From: Periplaneta americana
Taxonomy: Eukaryota; Arthropoda; Insecta; Blattodea; Blattidae
Length of the DNA stretch: 64,000 nt
Direction of reading: 5' to 3'
Assembly (NCBI RefSeq): GCF_040183065.1
Contig: NC_091120.1
Location: 17,699,708 to 17,763,707 of the forward strand
Of this stretch, positions 55,010 through 64,000 are shown in pieces. The number at the start of each line of letters is the position of its first letter. Position 1 is the first letter of the stretch. A model generated the notes under the pieces. It was not told where the DNA came from. It ran no database searches and saw only the letters and a list, made by a program, of their open reading frames with translations. A program made the translations under genes and the position numbers.

Positions 55010-56112
55010 CAGAGTGATCCATTTTGGTACGGATAAAATAAAAACACCATAAAACATTTACTGCTGAACCTGTATTCCCCTATTTTGACTATGCTGACAT
55101 TTTCCTGACTGACCTTTCCAGCGACAACAAAATGAAACTTCAACGTGCTCATAATTTGTGTGTACGTTTTGTAAGCCATGTTCGTAAATATGATCATATC
55201 AGCCCATCCCTGGAAGCAATAGGTTGGTTTAAACTAGATAAGAGAAAGGAATTTACATTCACTTCTCTTTCTCTTCGAAATCATGAACTCTTCTATTCCT
55301 TCGTACCCGTCGTCTCGCTTCACTTACCTTTCTTCCCACCATAATCTGAACACACGCTCTCGTCATGAAACAATACTAACAATATCATCCCATCGCACAT
55401 CCTCATACTCATCCTCTTTCACAATAACCCTGCCAAGACTCTGCAATTCGCTAACTGCTAGCATCAGGGAATTCAAACGCAAACTAACTAGGCACTTGGT
55501 CAGTAATTGATTTCTTGTAAATAGTTTCCTTAATCTATCACAAAATATTTCAACAACCGACAATTTCATCACTATACAATTTTGTTATTCTAGGTTTAAT
55601 TTGTAATTCAGTGAATATTAAATATTCTTTGTTATTCTATGATAATTTATCTAGCTTTCATTAGTCAGGTAATCTTTTCGTACTTTGATTTTTATTGTAA
55701 TTGTAATTGTAAATCTAATACTAATTGCAATTGCCTGAAGGCCTTATCTCTACCAGGTTAAATAAATAAATACTAATACTAATTACTAATACTAATACTA
55801 TTTTTAGAAACTTTGTACATACAACACTGAAAGATGAGAGATTCCTCAGAGCTCAACATGATCCTCATTTGTGCACCCTGCACAACTCATAACGATGATG
55901 CAATTCAGCCCATGTCCGTTGTAACATAAGAGGAGTGATTTGTTGAAAAGCTTGAGTAATATTTACTTTCAGATCATCAATGTTCCTAGGTTTCTATGAA
56001 TAGACAACGTCCTTAACAAAACCCCACAGGAATAAGTCAGGAGGTGTTAGATCTGGGGCGTTTGGGGGCCAAGTAATAATTGCTTCTATGGCACGACCAC
56101 AGCAAAAGAATA
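55010..56112 (-). mobile_element. Tc1/mariner (DUF4817-type) 3' part split by a LINE
   Basis: The TIR CAGAGTGATCC after TA at 55008-55009, plus ~55 bp of 3' UTR, matches the right end at 38743. The element then resumes at about 55806 (GAAACTTTGTACATACAACA) and continues through the C-terminal coding region to 56112 (VYS*KPRNIDDLKVNITQAF, SPDLTPPDLFLWGF). The gap is filled by the CR1-like LINE. Confidence 0.85.
55069..55804 (+). mobile_element. CR1/Jockey-like LINE 3' part nested in the mariner
   Basis: Encodes FPYFDYADIFLTDLSSDNKM, KLQRAHNLCVRFVSHVRKYD, then with a frame change RFTYLSSHHNLNTRSRHETI and RKLTRHLVSN with stop at 55508. The 3' UTR ends in CTGAAGGCCTTATCTCTACC and a TAAATAAATACTAAT tail. 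5'-truncated insertion, younger than the mariner. Confidence 0.85.
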
Positions 56113-56116
56113 AGGT

Positions 56117-56774
56117 TATGAGATTTGGTACTTGGAATGTCTTTATAGAACAGGAGGAGTAACATTATTAGTAAAAGAACTAGGTTCTTAGGAAAATATT
56201 TTGCCCTAAGAGGGATGAAGTTACAGGAAAATGGAGAACGTTACAAAACGTATTCTTCACTTAACATAATTAGGAACATTAAATTCACACGTCTGAGATG
56301 GGCAGGGCCTGTAGCACGTATGGCTGAATCCAGAAATGCATGTAGAGTGTTAGTTGGAAGACCTGAGGGAGAAAGTACTTTGAGGAGGCCGAGACGTAGA
56401 AAAAAATGTTGTGGTTTATTTAACGACGCTCGCAACTGCAGAGGTTATATCAGCGTCGCCGGATGTGCCGGAATTTTGTCCCGCAGGAGTTCTTTTACAT
56501 GCCAGTAAACCTACTGACATGAGCCTGTCGTATTTAAGCACACTTAAATGCCATCGACCTGGTCCGGGATCGAACCCACAACCTTGGGCATAGAAGGCCA
56601 GCGCTATACCATCTCTCCAACCAGGTCGACCGAGACGTAGAAGGGAGGATAATATTAAAATGAATTTTAGGGAGATTAAATCTTGCTCAAAATAGGAACC
56701 GATGGCGGGCTTATGTGAGGATGGCAATGAAACTCCGGGTTCTATAAAAGCCATAAGTGAGTAAGTAAGTATAT
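56117..56774 (+). mobile_element. RTE LINE with internal deletion, endonuclease start joined to RT end
   Basis: 56125-56150 encodes MRFGTWNV, the N-terminal motif of RTE endonucleases, followed by degraded sequence matching the next ~20 residues. At about 56187 it jumps to VLRKIF.AKRDE near the RT C-terminus, so the remainder of EN and nearly all of RT are deleted. The C-terminal region is hit by a SINE (56401-56629) and resumes to MKLRVL and an (AGTA)-type tail. Confidence 0.75.
56389..56641 (-). mobile_element. tRNA-derived SINE (229 bp) with 12 bp TSD
   Basis: The insert 56401-56629 is flanked by CCGAGACGTAGA at 56389-56400 and 56630-56641. On the minus strand, the head has an A-box-like GATGGTATAGCGCTGGCCTT and B-box GGGTTCGATCCC. 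The body includes CATGTCAGTAGGTTTACTGG. The tail reads CGTTAAATAAACCACAACAT and a short A-run. This is a third SINE family in the window. Confidence 0.9.
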
Positions 56775-56831
56775 ATGAAATTCGTTAAATAATCTAAATA
56801 CTTATTTAAACAGATTTTAATTATGATCTTA

Positions 56832-57182
56832 TTAAGGGGACACTCAACTATATTTTGGAATTTTTTTCCTATTTGACCAATCTTTTTCAAATTTTCAAAG
56901 TTTAATATACACATGGAAAGTAACATGCAAAATCTCAGCTCACTAGATCCAATACTTTTCAAAATATAAAATATTTCAATTTTTAATCAATCATTAATTG
57001 AAATATCACTTTTAATTATCATTTTTTATTTTTTGGCTTTGTGCATTTGACTGTGACTTCTCAATGAATAGGGGAAGAATTCTGCATATTGATTTAGTTC
57101 TGTCACGTAAATTAGTATAGAAATTTAATTTTTCATTTCTATGACACTTTTTCTCCAATTTTTAAGTTCAGTGTCCCCTTAA
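56832..57182. mobile_element. piggyBac-like MITE, 343 bp, TTAA target
   Basis: 56836-57178 starts GGGGACACTCAACT and ends with the inverse of GGGGACACTGAACT, flanked by TTAA on both sides (56832-56835, 57179-57182). TTAA targets with G/C-rich ends are typical of piggyBac. AT-rich interior, no ORF. Confidence 0.85.
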
Positions 57183-57652
57183 GTTAAGACAATCCTTAAA
57201 CTACATTTCTTAAGCGTCATATTTTATAAAATAATTTTATTAGGACTTTCTTTACTCTAAACCAGCAAACAAAACATTTTTTATTCGCAAGGTAGAAAAT
57301 ATGTAGTGAAATTTACGTCTAATTGACATTACCAATAATTTGTTCACCCCTTGCTTTAGTAGCAATTGAAAATGGTGCAGTGAAATGCAAGAATTCATTT
57401 TACAAGTTTATTAGTCAATTATATCTTATGTAAAGTTAAGTTACTGGAACAAGAACACTGAATACACGTTATTAAACATTTCCAAGTACCCAGCCGTAAC
57501 AAGCCGTGCACTTGTAAAACTTGCTGCTGGATAAGTTTTTGTAAATGCAGTGTCATAATAGCCTACTACAGGAAGGCTATTAAACTACTAAATAACACAC
57601 ATTTCAGCAGCGCATCCTGGTTATAGAATTCAGGCTAAGAAAATGATCTTCA
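57183..57652. other. Unassigned stretch
   Basis: No recognised gene or repeat. Confidence 0.3.
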
Positions 57653-57660
57653 CTCATTAC

Positions 57661-58962
57661 TAGGGACCGGATTTTTATATAATTACATATTAAATTCCTT
57701 TCAACCTAACCGTATATAAATAACAAATCTTTGCGAATCTTGTAATTACCGTTAATATATTAAAATTTGATACTACATATTTTTACATATTTAACCCACA
57801 TTACATATTACGGCTTGGTATTACATAAATCTACATATTTAGGGGTTTTATTAATTTTTAATTCTCTAAAAGGAAAAAAAAAAAACTTCTGCTGTGGAAG
57901 TTTACAATTTGAAATACACAGATTTAAAAAGCCTTTTTACCTACCCAAGAAGGGATATATTTCCAGACGAAACATAATATTCTTAGTTCCAGGAAGTAAT
58001 AGAGGCACTCACCCCATACCATCCACTGTAAATATGAGTGAACAAAAGGCAACCTTTCTCATAAAACTACCTTGTATTGTAAAAATCACTCAGAAAGCAG
58101 CATTGTCTTCATGCGGTGGAGTTATGATTTGTCTCGAACTGTAATTGTTCTGCACACGTCGTAACAAGCCGTTCCCATGCAATTTGCAACCTTACCCACC
58201 CTCTTCCTAATCCTTCCAGAGAAAACCCTCTGACATGAACCGCAATAAAGTAGCCAACTTTTGAAAAGAAGCTGGAGTGAAGGAACAAACTGGAAAGATG
58301 TTGAAAGATTAAAATAAATAGCTTTTCAGGTTATTGCTTGACCTCTTTACTTTAAATTTAGTAGACCTATTAGGAAATGGGATTTTCCGAGCAATTAGAA
58401 AGTATGGTTCTCGGCTGGAATAATCCTACCCTTCTGAATGAGACAGGAATGTTACTTTTCAAACAACAGTTTGTAAATGCCTATAGTTTAAGATTTTAGT
58501 AGTTATTTTGTTTCTTACAGGGAGGAGCTAAAATGCATGTGTCCCACATCTCCTCTTATTTTCTCGTAATCCAGTAAAGCGAAACAGTGCTTGCAGTACT
58601 GTTGTGTCATTCAGTCCACTCAGTTCTCTAGTTTTAGTACTTAGAGAATAAAGTGCAAGCGAGTTTATCTATGTTTTTAACTAACTAAAATTGCCCCTGT
58701 ATCTTCAACCCTAATGACAAAAATAAAATCATGGATTGCGATGGACAAAGCTTACAATACAGATGGAAAAATGCTAATGTGTCAAGTGTTCGGTAAAAAA
58801 GTCGAGTGCTCTATGAAATCACAATTGCAGAGTCTTACCTATCCTATACCTGCTAGATATTGATATTAAATATTTTCATGATTTTACATATTTTGGTACA
58901 TATTCAGCTTATTTTTTGTATATAATATTACACCTTGATATTACATAAAAATCCGGTCCCTA
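57661..58962 (+). mobile_element. hAT-family element, TAGGGACCGG TIRs, 8 bp TSD (7/8)
   Basis: The left TIR TAGGGACCGGATTTTTAT is repeated inverted at 58962. Flanking octamers are CTCATTAC (57653-57660) and CTCATTAG (58963-58970). Near the right end (58711-58850) a BED-type start is readable: MTKIKSWIAMDKAYNTDGKM, LMCQVFGKKVECSMKSQLQ. There one zinc-binding Cys (CxxC) is Phe. An ORF at 57767-58144 has no family match. A homologous, rearranged copy is at 62173-63382. Confidence 0.8.
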
Positions 58963-58970
58963 CTCATTAG

Positions 58971-59899
58971 TCATTAGTAACGGATCCAACAAAGAATTTA
59001 TCTTTCTTCTATAGAGATTTCCACGTTAAGGAAAAACATTGGTTTTATCGGCCTTGTCTAGTACATTGTAGAAGCTGTATGGTAGGTAGGTGTTTCTATG
59101 GCAACTGTTCATTTGATGGAATAGCCCGTAACGTAAAATCCTCTATTACGCATTTCTGAGACTTCTACCAAGATATTTCTATTTACCGCGTTGGTGAATG
59201 TGGCAGAAACAGAAATAAACCTCATTGCCGAACGGTTCGTAAATAATATGAGTCATACACACATTAATCGTTCGCTCACACGATGTTTTCTACTGATCCA
59301 CTCAGTTCTATATTGGGAATGGTGTATACTAGCAACTTGATATACGAGGAGTGGCTTGTATACATGTCAGAGGTGTTTCGGGTGATGGGTGAATGACGCA
59401 GGAAGGCTCTACCCTTCAAGGCGCCACATCTCGTCTTTCAGAATCATATTCTTCATTTCTTCTTTACGTTTACTTTTATTAATTTTCTTTTGTTTATCTC
59501 TCCTCCACTTCGCATATAGGACACAAGGGGTTTTATTTTATTTCAAGAACTACGACACTGGAAAGTCTCTTATGAAGGAGTTGTGGTAATTTTATGTTAC
59601 GTTGTTTTCAAGTGTAGATATTATTCTGTCGAAATTCATTGTGGGCGGGAATTGGCAGACGAATTTTGTGTCACGGGCAAGGTTTGTTTTCTTGCCCCAA
59701 ATCTGTGCCACGGGTCTCAATAAAAGAAAAGGAAATACAAATTTTATTATTATCATTGCCTTCTATCTTCCAATACATGCATTTTGTCTACTCTGGAGTT
59801 CAGTAATGCCGATCTATGATTCCTCTCTTCAATAATAAAAAAAAAAAACTTTGTTTTACTATTTTTACGATGCTTTCTTTTCCATACTTCTTACGAGGT
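58971..59899. other. Unassigned stretch
   Basis: No recognised gene. A10 near 59830. Confidence 0.3.
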
Positions 59900-60172
59900 C
59901 GTATTCTTTTTTTTTATTGGGTTATTTTACGACGTTGTGTCAACATCTCAGGTTATTTAGCGTCTGAATGATATGAAGGTCATAATGCCTGTGAAAGGAG
60001 TCCGGGGTCCAGCACCGATAGTTACCCAGCATTTGATCGTATTGGGTTGAGGGAAAATCCCGGAAAAACCTCAACCAGGTAACTTGCCCCTACCTGGATT
60101 CGAACCCGGTCCACCTGGTTTCGCGGTCGGACGCGCTGACCGTTCCTCCAAAGGTGTGGACCGTATTCTTTT
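59900..60172 (-). mobile_element. tRNA-derived SINE (251 bp) with ~11 bp TSD
   Basis: The insert 59911-60161 is flanked by CGTATTCTTTT at 59900-59910 and 60162-60172. Same family as 16274-16507: minus-strand head GGTCCACACCTTTGGAGGAA, B-box GGGTTCGAATCCAGG, body AGTTACCTGGTTGAGG, 3' ACATCTCAGG inverse and poly(A) (T9 on the plus strand, merging with the TSD). Confidence 0.9.
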
Positions 60173-60670
60173 TATACAGAGTGTTAATTAAGTGTTAAAT
60201 ATTGCTAATAACTTTTAATATTAAATGCACAATGTAATGTTATGCACAAAAGTTATTGCAAATAAATAAATGTTACCACATTTTTCTTACAAAAATATTG
60301 ATTCTGGTATGCAAAGTTTGGCAAAAGACTTTTTTTTTTTTCCAAATGACACCCTATATTAATTTTTACATATGTGAAATCTCCAACCTATCTCCAGAGG
60401 TAGAAACTGGAGTTCATGCTGAGGATAACAAGGGTAAAGTCCTCAACGGTCAAATGAACGGAGGACATAATCTTCCTGTTGGGGAGAAATAATAGAAGGC
60501 TTCGTCATTTAGCCTAAAAATGGTAATCCCATCAATATGACAAACGCTTCGAATCGCTAATTCAAATCCAGCGAAATCTTATTGCTAAAATTTCTCATGA
60601 AGGAAATAGTGCCTAGACTAAAAGTTGACAACTAAGGCTAAGAAAATGTATTAATATGATTATTTCAACT
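60173..60670. other. Unassigned stretch
   Basis: No recognised gene or repeat. Confidence 0.3.
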
Positions 60671-60855
60671 ATGTAGAATACCAAGACATAGATGGGAGGA
60701 TAATATTAAAATGGATTTGAGGCAGGTGGGATATGATGATAGAGACTGGATTAATCTTGCACAGGATAGGGACAGATGGCGGGCTTATGTGAGGGCAGAA
60801 ATGAACCTCCGGGTTCCTTAAAATCCATAAGTAAGTAAGTAATGTAGAATACCAA
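60671..60855 (+). mobile_element. RTE LINE, 157 bp 3' stub with 14 bp TSD
   Basis: The body 60685-60841 (RRRWEDNIKMDLR.VGYD to MNLRVP, stop, (AAGT)n) is flanked by ATGTAGAATACCAA at 60671-60684 and 60842-60855. The cleanest evidence in the window that this family inserts by target-primed reverse transcription with 13-14 bp duplications. Confidence 0.95.
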
Positions 60856-60916
60856 ATACTGCATATAATTTGAAAATGATAAAGTTTTTAACAATAAATT
60901 AGTAGACTTAGTTATA

Positions 60917-61600
60917 CAGGGTGATTCGTTTGGGAAGACCTAAAATAAAAACATTATAAAATGAGAACTGTTCCTATTTATTGCTAAATAATTTGTACAT
61001 GTACACTAGAGGAATATCAGTTGTATCCAAATTATACCTCAACGTGCCCACCGTTGCGAATACGATACAGTTCATATCTTGAGGTTAATTCCTCCCATGT
61101 TTGGTCCAACATCTCAGAGATAACGTTCTCAGAATCTGAAAAATTCCTTGCTCTAAGATCATGAATATACTGGGATCACTGTGCATACACATCATTCTTC
61201 ACGAAACCCTAAAGAAAGAAATCGTGTGCTATCAGGTCTGGGGAACTTGGAGGCCATATATTGGCCCTCCACGACCAAACCAGTTTTCACCAAATGTGTA
61301 ATCCAGATAATCGCGGACGTCTGATGCACAATGAAGTGGTGCACCATCCTGTTGGAACAAGATACCCATGTTGTTTTCCTGGTGAGTTGTGATTCGAAAA
61401 AGTTTTTCAACATGTCCAGTTATGGTCCTGATCGAACTGTTTCATCTGTGAAGATAAACGGCCCATACAGATTATAACGACTTACCGCGCACCAAACATT
61501 AACTTTAGGACTAGCCCATTCCAGTTCATACGACATGGAAGGTACTTCGTCAGAAAATACCCATCTATTCAAAAAGCATTTTGTTTATTCTGTCGTTGCT
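60917..61600 (-). mobile_element. Tc1/mariner-type element, 3' half with TIR
   Basis: The end CAGGGTGATTCGTTTGG follows TA at 60915-60916. The minus strand encodes FSDEVPSMSYELEWASPKVN, WCAVSRYNLYGPFIFTDETV and, in shifted frames, NRMVHHFIVHQT and GLVVEGQYMASKFPRPDS. This order (SDE... WCAV... GPF, then the D-A-P-PHF and PPxSPDL regions) fits a DDE transposase of the IS630/Tc1/mariner group. Multiple frameshifts. Related to, but diverged from, the 38365 family. Confidence 0.75.
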
Positions 61601-61711
61601 GAGTAATTTCTTTTGTTTTTTATGCGGTAACAATGATATACAAAATTCTCCTGTGCATCAGTATCACATTGGAACTGATATGAATTCTACAACACCCTTA
61701 TTATAAATGTT

Positions 61712-62172
61712 CATTCATTCATTCATTTAGTGTTCTCCCCAAGACCAGATCTTTCACTGCAAACCCAACTTTCCCCAGTCTTTCATATTTTATGCCTTCT
61801 TCTTTGTTTCCTCATATGATCCATATATCTTAATGTCGTCTATGATCTGATATCTTCTTCTACCACGAACTCTTCTCCCGTTTACCATTCCTTCCAGTGC
61901 GTCCTTCATTAGGCAGTTTCTTCTCAGCCAGTGACCCAAACAGTTCCTTTCCTCTTCCTGATCAGTTTCAGCATCATTCTTTCTTCACCCACTCTTTCTA
62001 ACACAGCTTCATTTCTTATTCTGTCTGTCCAGTTCACACGTTCCATTCTTCTCCATATCCACATTTCAAATGCTTCTAGTCGCTTCTCTTCACTTCGTCG
62101 TAATGTCCATGTTTCTGCCCCATACAATGCCACACTCCATACAAAGTACTTTACTAGTCTCTTCCTTATGCG
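61712..62172 (-). mobile_element. LINE C-terminal fragment (GRRRYQ family) inserted in hAT copy
   Basis: Minus strand: RKRLVKYFVWSVALYGAETW, RSEEKRLEAFEMWIWRRMER, WTDRIRNEAVLERVGEER, then frameshifted GRRRYQ region and the end CTTGGGGAGAACACTAAATG with an (AATG)n tail (plus-strand CATTCATTCATT near 61712). It begins exactly where hAT sequence stops at 62173, giving a 130-codon fused ORF (61924-62316) of no likely meaning. Confidence 0.85.
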
Positions 62173-63382
62173 GTGAGTGCCTCTATTGCTTCCTGGAACT
62201 AAGAATGTTATGTTTCGTCTCGAAATATATCCTTTCTTGTGTAGGTAAAAAGGCTTTTTAAATCTGTGTATTTCAAATTGTAAGCTTCCCCAGCAGAAGC
62301 TTTTTTTTTTTTTCATTTTAGAGAATTAAAAATGAATCATCATCATCATCATATCTCTCACGTATTAGACCCTACAGAATCTGTTACGGTCTCATGCCAG
62401 CGCTTTCGTGGTCTTCCCAATTTCCTCTTTCCTCTTGGTACATAAATAAGAATCTGTTTAGGCCATCTAGTGCGATCCATCCTTTCGACATGTTTTTTCC
62501 ACTGAAGTCGATATTGTTGAACAAAATTAACTATAGGATCCATTTTGAGTTCCTGCAATATGTCCACATTTTTACGGTGTTCCAGCAAAGAGCATCCCGC
62601 TGTTCGTCTCATGAACCTCATTTCAGCTGTCGTCAACCTTAGCTCATCAGCTTTTCTGATTGTCCATGCCTCGCTACCGTAAGTGAGGACCGGTCGAGCT
62701 AGTGTTTTATATACCTTTAGCCTTGTATGTTTCTGAACATGGGAGGATTTGAAGACGGCGTTAATGACGCCAGTGATTTTTATAAATCTAGATATTTTGT
62801 TTGACATATCTTCATCAGTGATGTAAGAGAGGTTATAACCTAAATAGTTAAATGAATTAACACGTTCAATTAAAGTATTATTTATCATGATCTTACTTGG
62901 AATTGGATTCTCTCCCGAAAATGCCATGACTTTTGTTTTCTCTTTTGAGACTTCCATATTGAAATCTGAGGCGGTTATTTGCAAATTATAAATGGCTCTT
63001 TGTAAAGCATCCTCTGTTTTAGCGATAATAACCTGATCGTCGACAAACTTTAGTGTATCGAGAACTGTGTTTCGATTAATTTGAATTCCAGCATGATGAC
63101 TTTGCCTCCAAATGTATAAAATATGGTTCATATATATAATAAACAACAGAGGGGAAAGACCGCGCCCTTGTCTAACACCTTGTTTTAAAATAAAATCCCT
63201 AAATATGTAGATTTATGTAATACCAAGCCATAATATGTAATGTTGGGCAAATATGTAAAAATATGTAGTATCAAATTTTAATATATTAACGGCAATTACA
63301 AGATTCGCAAAGATTTGTTATTTATATACGGTTAGGTTGAAAGGAATATAATATGTAATTACATAAAAAAATCCGGTCCCTA
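62173..63382 (-). mobile_element. Second TAGGGACCGG hAT copy, split by LINEs
   Basis: 63188-63382 and 62173-62337 are, in reverse, collinear with 57661-57855 and 57856-58010 (CCTTTCAACCTAACCGTATA, TTTAAAAAGCCTTTTTACCT, TTAGTTCCAGGAAG). The TIR ends at 63382. The element is opened by a LINE (62338-63187) and truncated at 62173 by another LINE. Confidence 0.8.
62338..63187 (-). mobile_element. RTE-like LINE 3' part with (ATG)n tail, long open frame
   Basis: The 262-codon open frame 62358-63146 continues upstream as QGVRQGRGLSPL. It has LKFVDDQVIIAKTEDALQ (catalytic box FVDD instead of the usual F/YADD), NSFNYLGYNLSYITDEDM, TYGSEAWTIRKADELRL and GKRKLGRPRKRWHETV, then stop and a (ATG)n tail at about 62337-62353. 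5'-truncated but otherwise undamaged, hence probably young. It differs from the MNLRVP and GRRRYQ families. Confidence 0.9.
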
Positions 63383-63384
63383 CT

Positions 63385-64000
63385 AATATGAATTGGAATA
63401 CGCAAATCAGATATATCTGTAGAAAAGTTTTCTCTATCATGCATTCTTTGAAACGCCTGAAAAATTTCCTTCCTACTAAACTAAAACAAATTATAGTACA
63501 GACCCTTGTAATGCCTCACTTTGATTATTGTGATGTTTTATATAGTGACCTAAGTGCTGAACTTTCTCAAAAAATTAAACGTGTACATAATGTCTGCGTC
63601 CGATTCATTTTCAATATCCGCCGACATGATCATATATCGGAATATTTTCTACGACTCTCCTGGCTCCGCTTGCAAGATCGACGATTAGTACATTCTCTTT
63701 GCCTGCTATATCGAATTATACATGATTCCACACCCAACTACCTTGCTTCTCGGTTTACTCTCCTAGCTTCACATCATAATCGTAATACACGTTCACAGCA
63801 CAATCTGTTGCTATCAATACCACGTCATCAGACATCTCTGTACTCAAGTTCTTTCTCAATAGCCATGGCCCGCTCATGGAATTCGCTGCCGCTGGAAATC
63901 AGGGGTAGTCTTAGTCCTCAGTTGTTTAAAATTAGGTTGTTTAGAAATATTTTAAATGCACAGAACTAGTTTAAGTATTATTATTATTATTATTATTATT
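63385..64000 (+). mobile_element. CR1/Jockey-like LINE 3' end, open C-terminus, (TTA)n at window edge
   Basis: The 193-codon frame 63388-63969 is undamaged: MNWNTQIRYICRKVFSIMHS, IIVQTLVMPHFDYCDVLYSD, KIKRVHNVCVRFIFNIRRHD, LASRFTLLASHHNRNTRSQH and NSLPLEIRGSLSPQLFKIRL, stop TAG. It covers only the region after the RT palm. (ATT)n starts near 63975 and runs out of the window. It abuts the hAT TIR at 63382. Confidence 0.9.

Noticed and set aside
61924..62316. Fused 130-codon ORF joining unknown N-terminal sequence to LINE C-terminus
   Set aside because: The joint coincides with the LINE insertion point in the hAT copy, so the fusion is accidental.

Overview
The window reads as intergenic or intronic DNA of a large, repeat-swollen insect genome. 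I found no convincing host protein-coding gene, rRNA, functional tRNA gene, CRISPR array or bacterial feature. Every ORF with a recognisable product belongs to a transposable element (TE), and nearly all are broken. The mix is typical of insects: RTE-type LINEs, CR1/Jockey-like LINEs with (TTA)n tails, Tc1/mariner, hAT, a Helitron, and tRNA-derived SINEs. From memory, the LINE families and the (AAGT)n LINE tail suggest a cockroach such as Periplaneta. That is recall, not something shown here.

Layout. 0-6.4 kb: an RTE LINE (endonuclease plus RT, minus strand), a 1.5 kb polypurine tract, and an RTE 3' fragment set between (TAG)n tracts. 6.4-14.1 kb: a 1.08 kb element with terminal inverted repeats (TIRs) and a 7 bp target-site duplication (TSD), a 491 bp fold-back, a Helitron inserted in an (AATA)n tract, an internally deleted hAT, and two copies of one TIR family. 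14.2-18 kb: CR1-like LINE fragments whose 3' tails have each been amplified into tandem arrays. 18-31 kb: a ~245 bp repeat present three times in tandem and once more at 26.5-28 kb, broken up by SINEs, tRNA-like units and a palindrome; a further LINE family; RTE fragments; a decayed DUF659-type hAT.

31-39 kb: LINE fragments, a MITE family, a second internally deleted hAT with TSD, an interrupted tandem duplication, and a Tc1/mariner fragment ending in its TIR. 39-44.5 kb: an 85 bp-arm palindrome, a near-complete mariner-type element whose last two catalytic Asp are 41 residues apart, and mariner deletion derivatives. 44.5-48.5 kb: a ~760 bp SINE-containing repeat, once intact and once split by a 1.77 kb insertion carrying a Mutator-like transposase remnant and a fold-back element. 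50-64 kb: a mariner-type element with ~165 bp TIRs, an RTE fragment between ~280 bp direct repeats, a CR1 LINE nested in a mariner, an RTE LINE deleted internally and hit by a SINE, a piggyBac-like MITE, two copies of a hAT family (one carrying two nested LINEs), and a CR1 LINE running off the end.

There is no cooperating gene set. The interest lies in the mobile-element archaeology: clean target-site duplications, nested insertions that give relative ages, and LINE tails that seeded satellite-like arrays. All coordinates come from reading by eye; boundaries without a TSD or TIR may be off by tens of bases.
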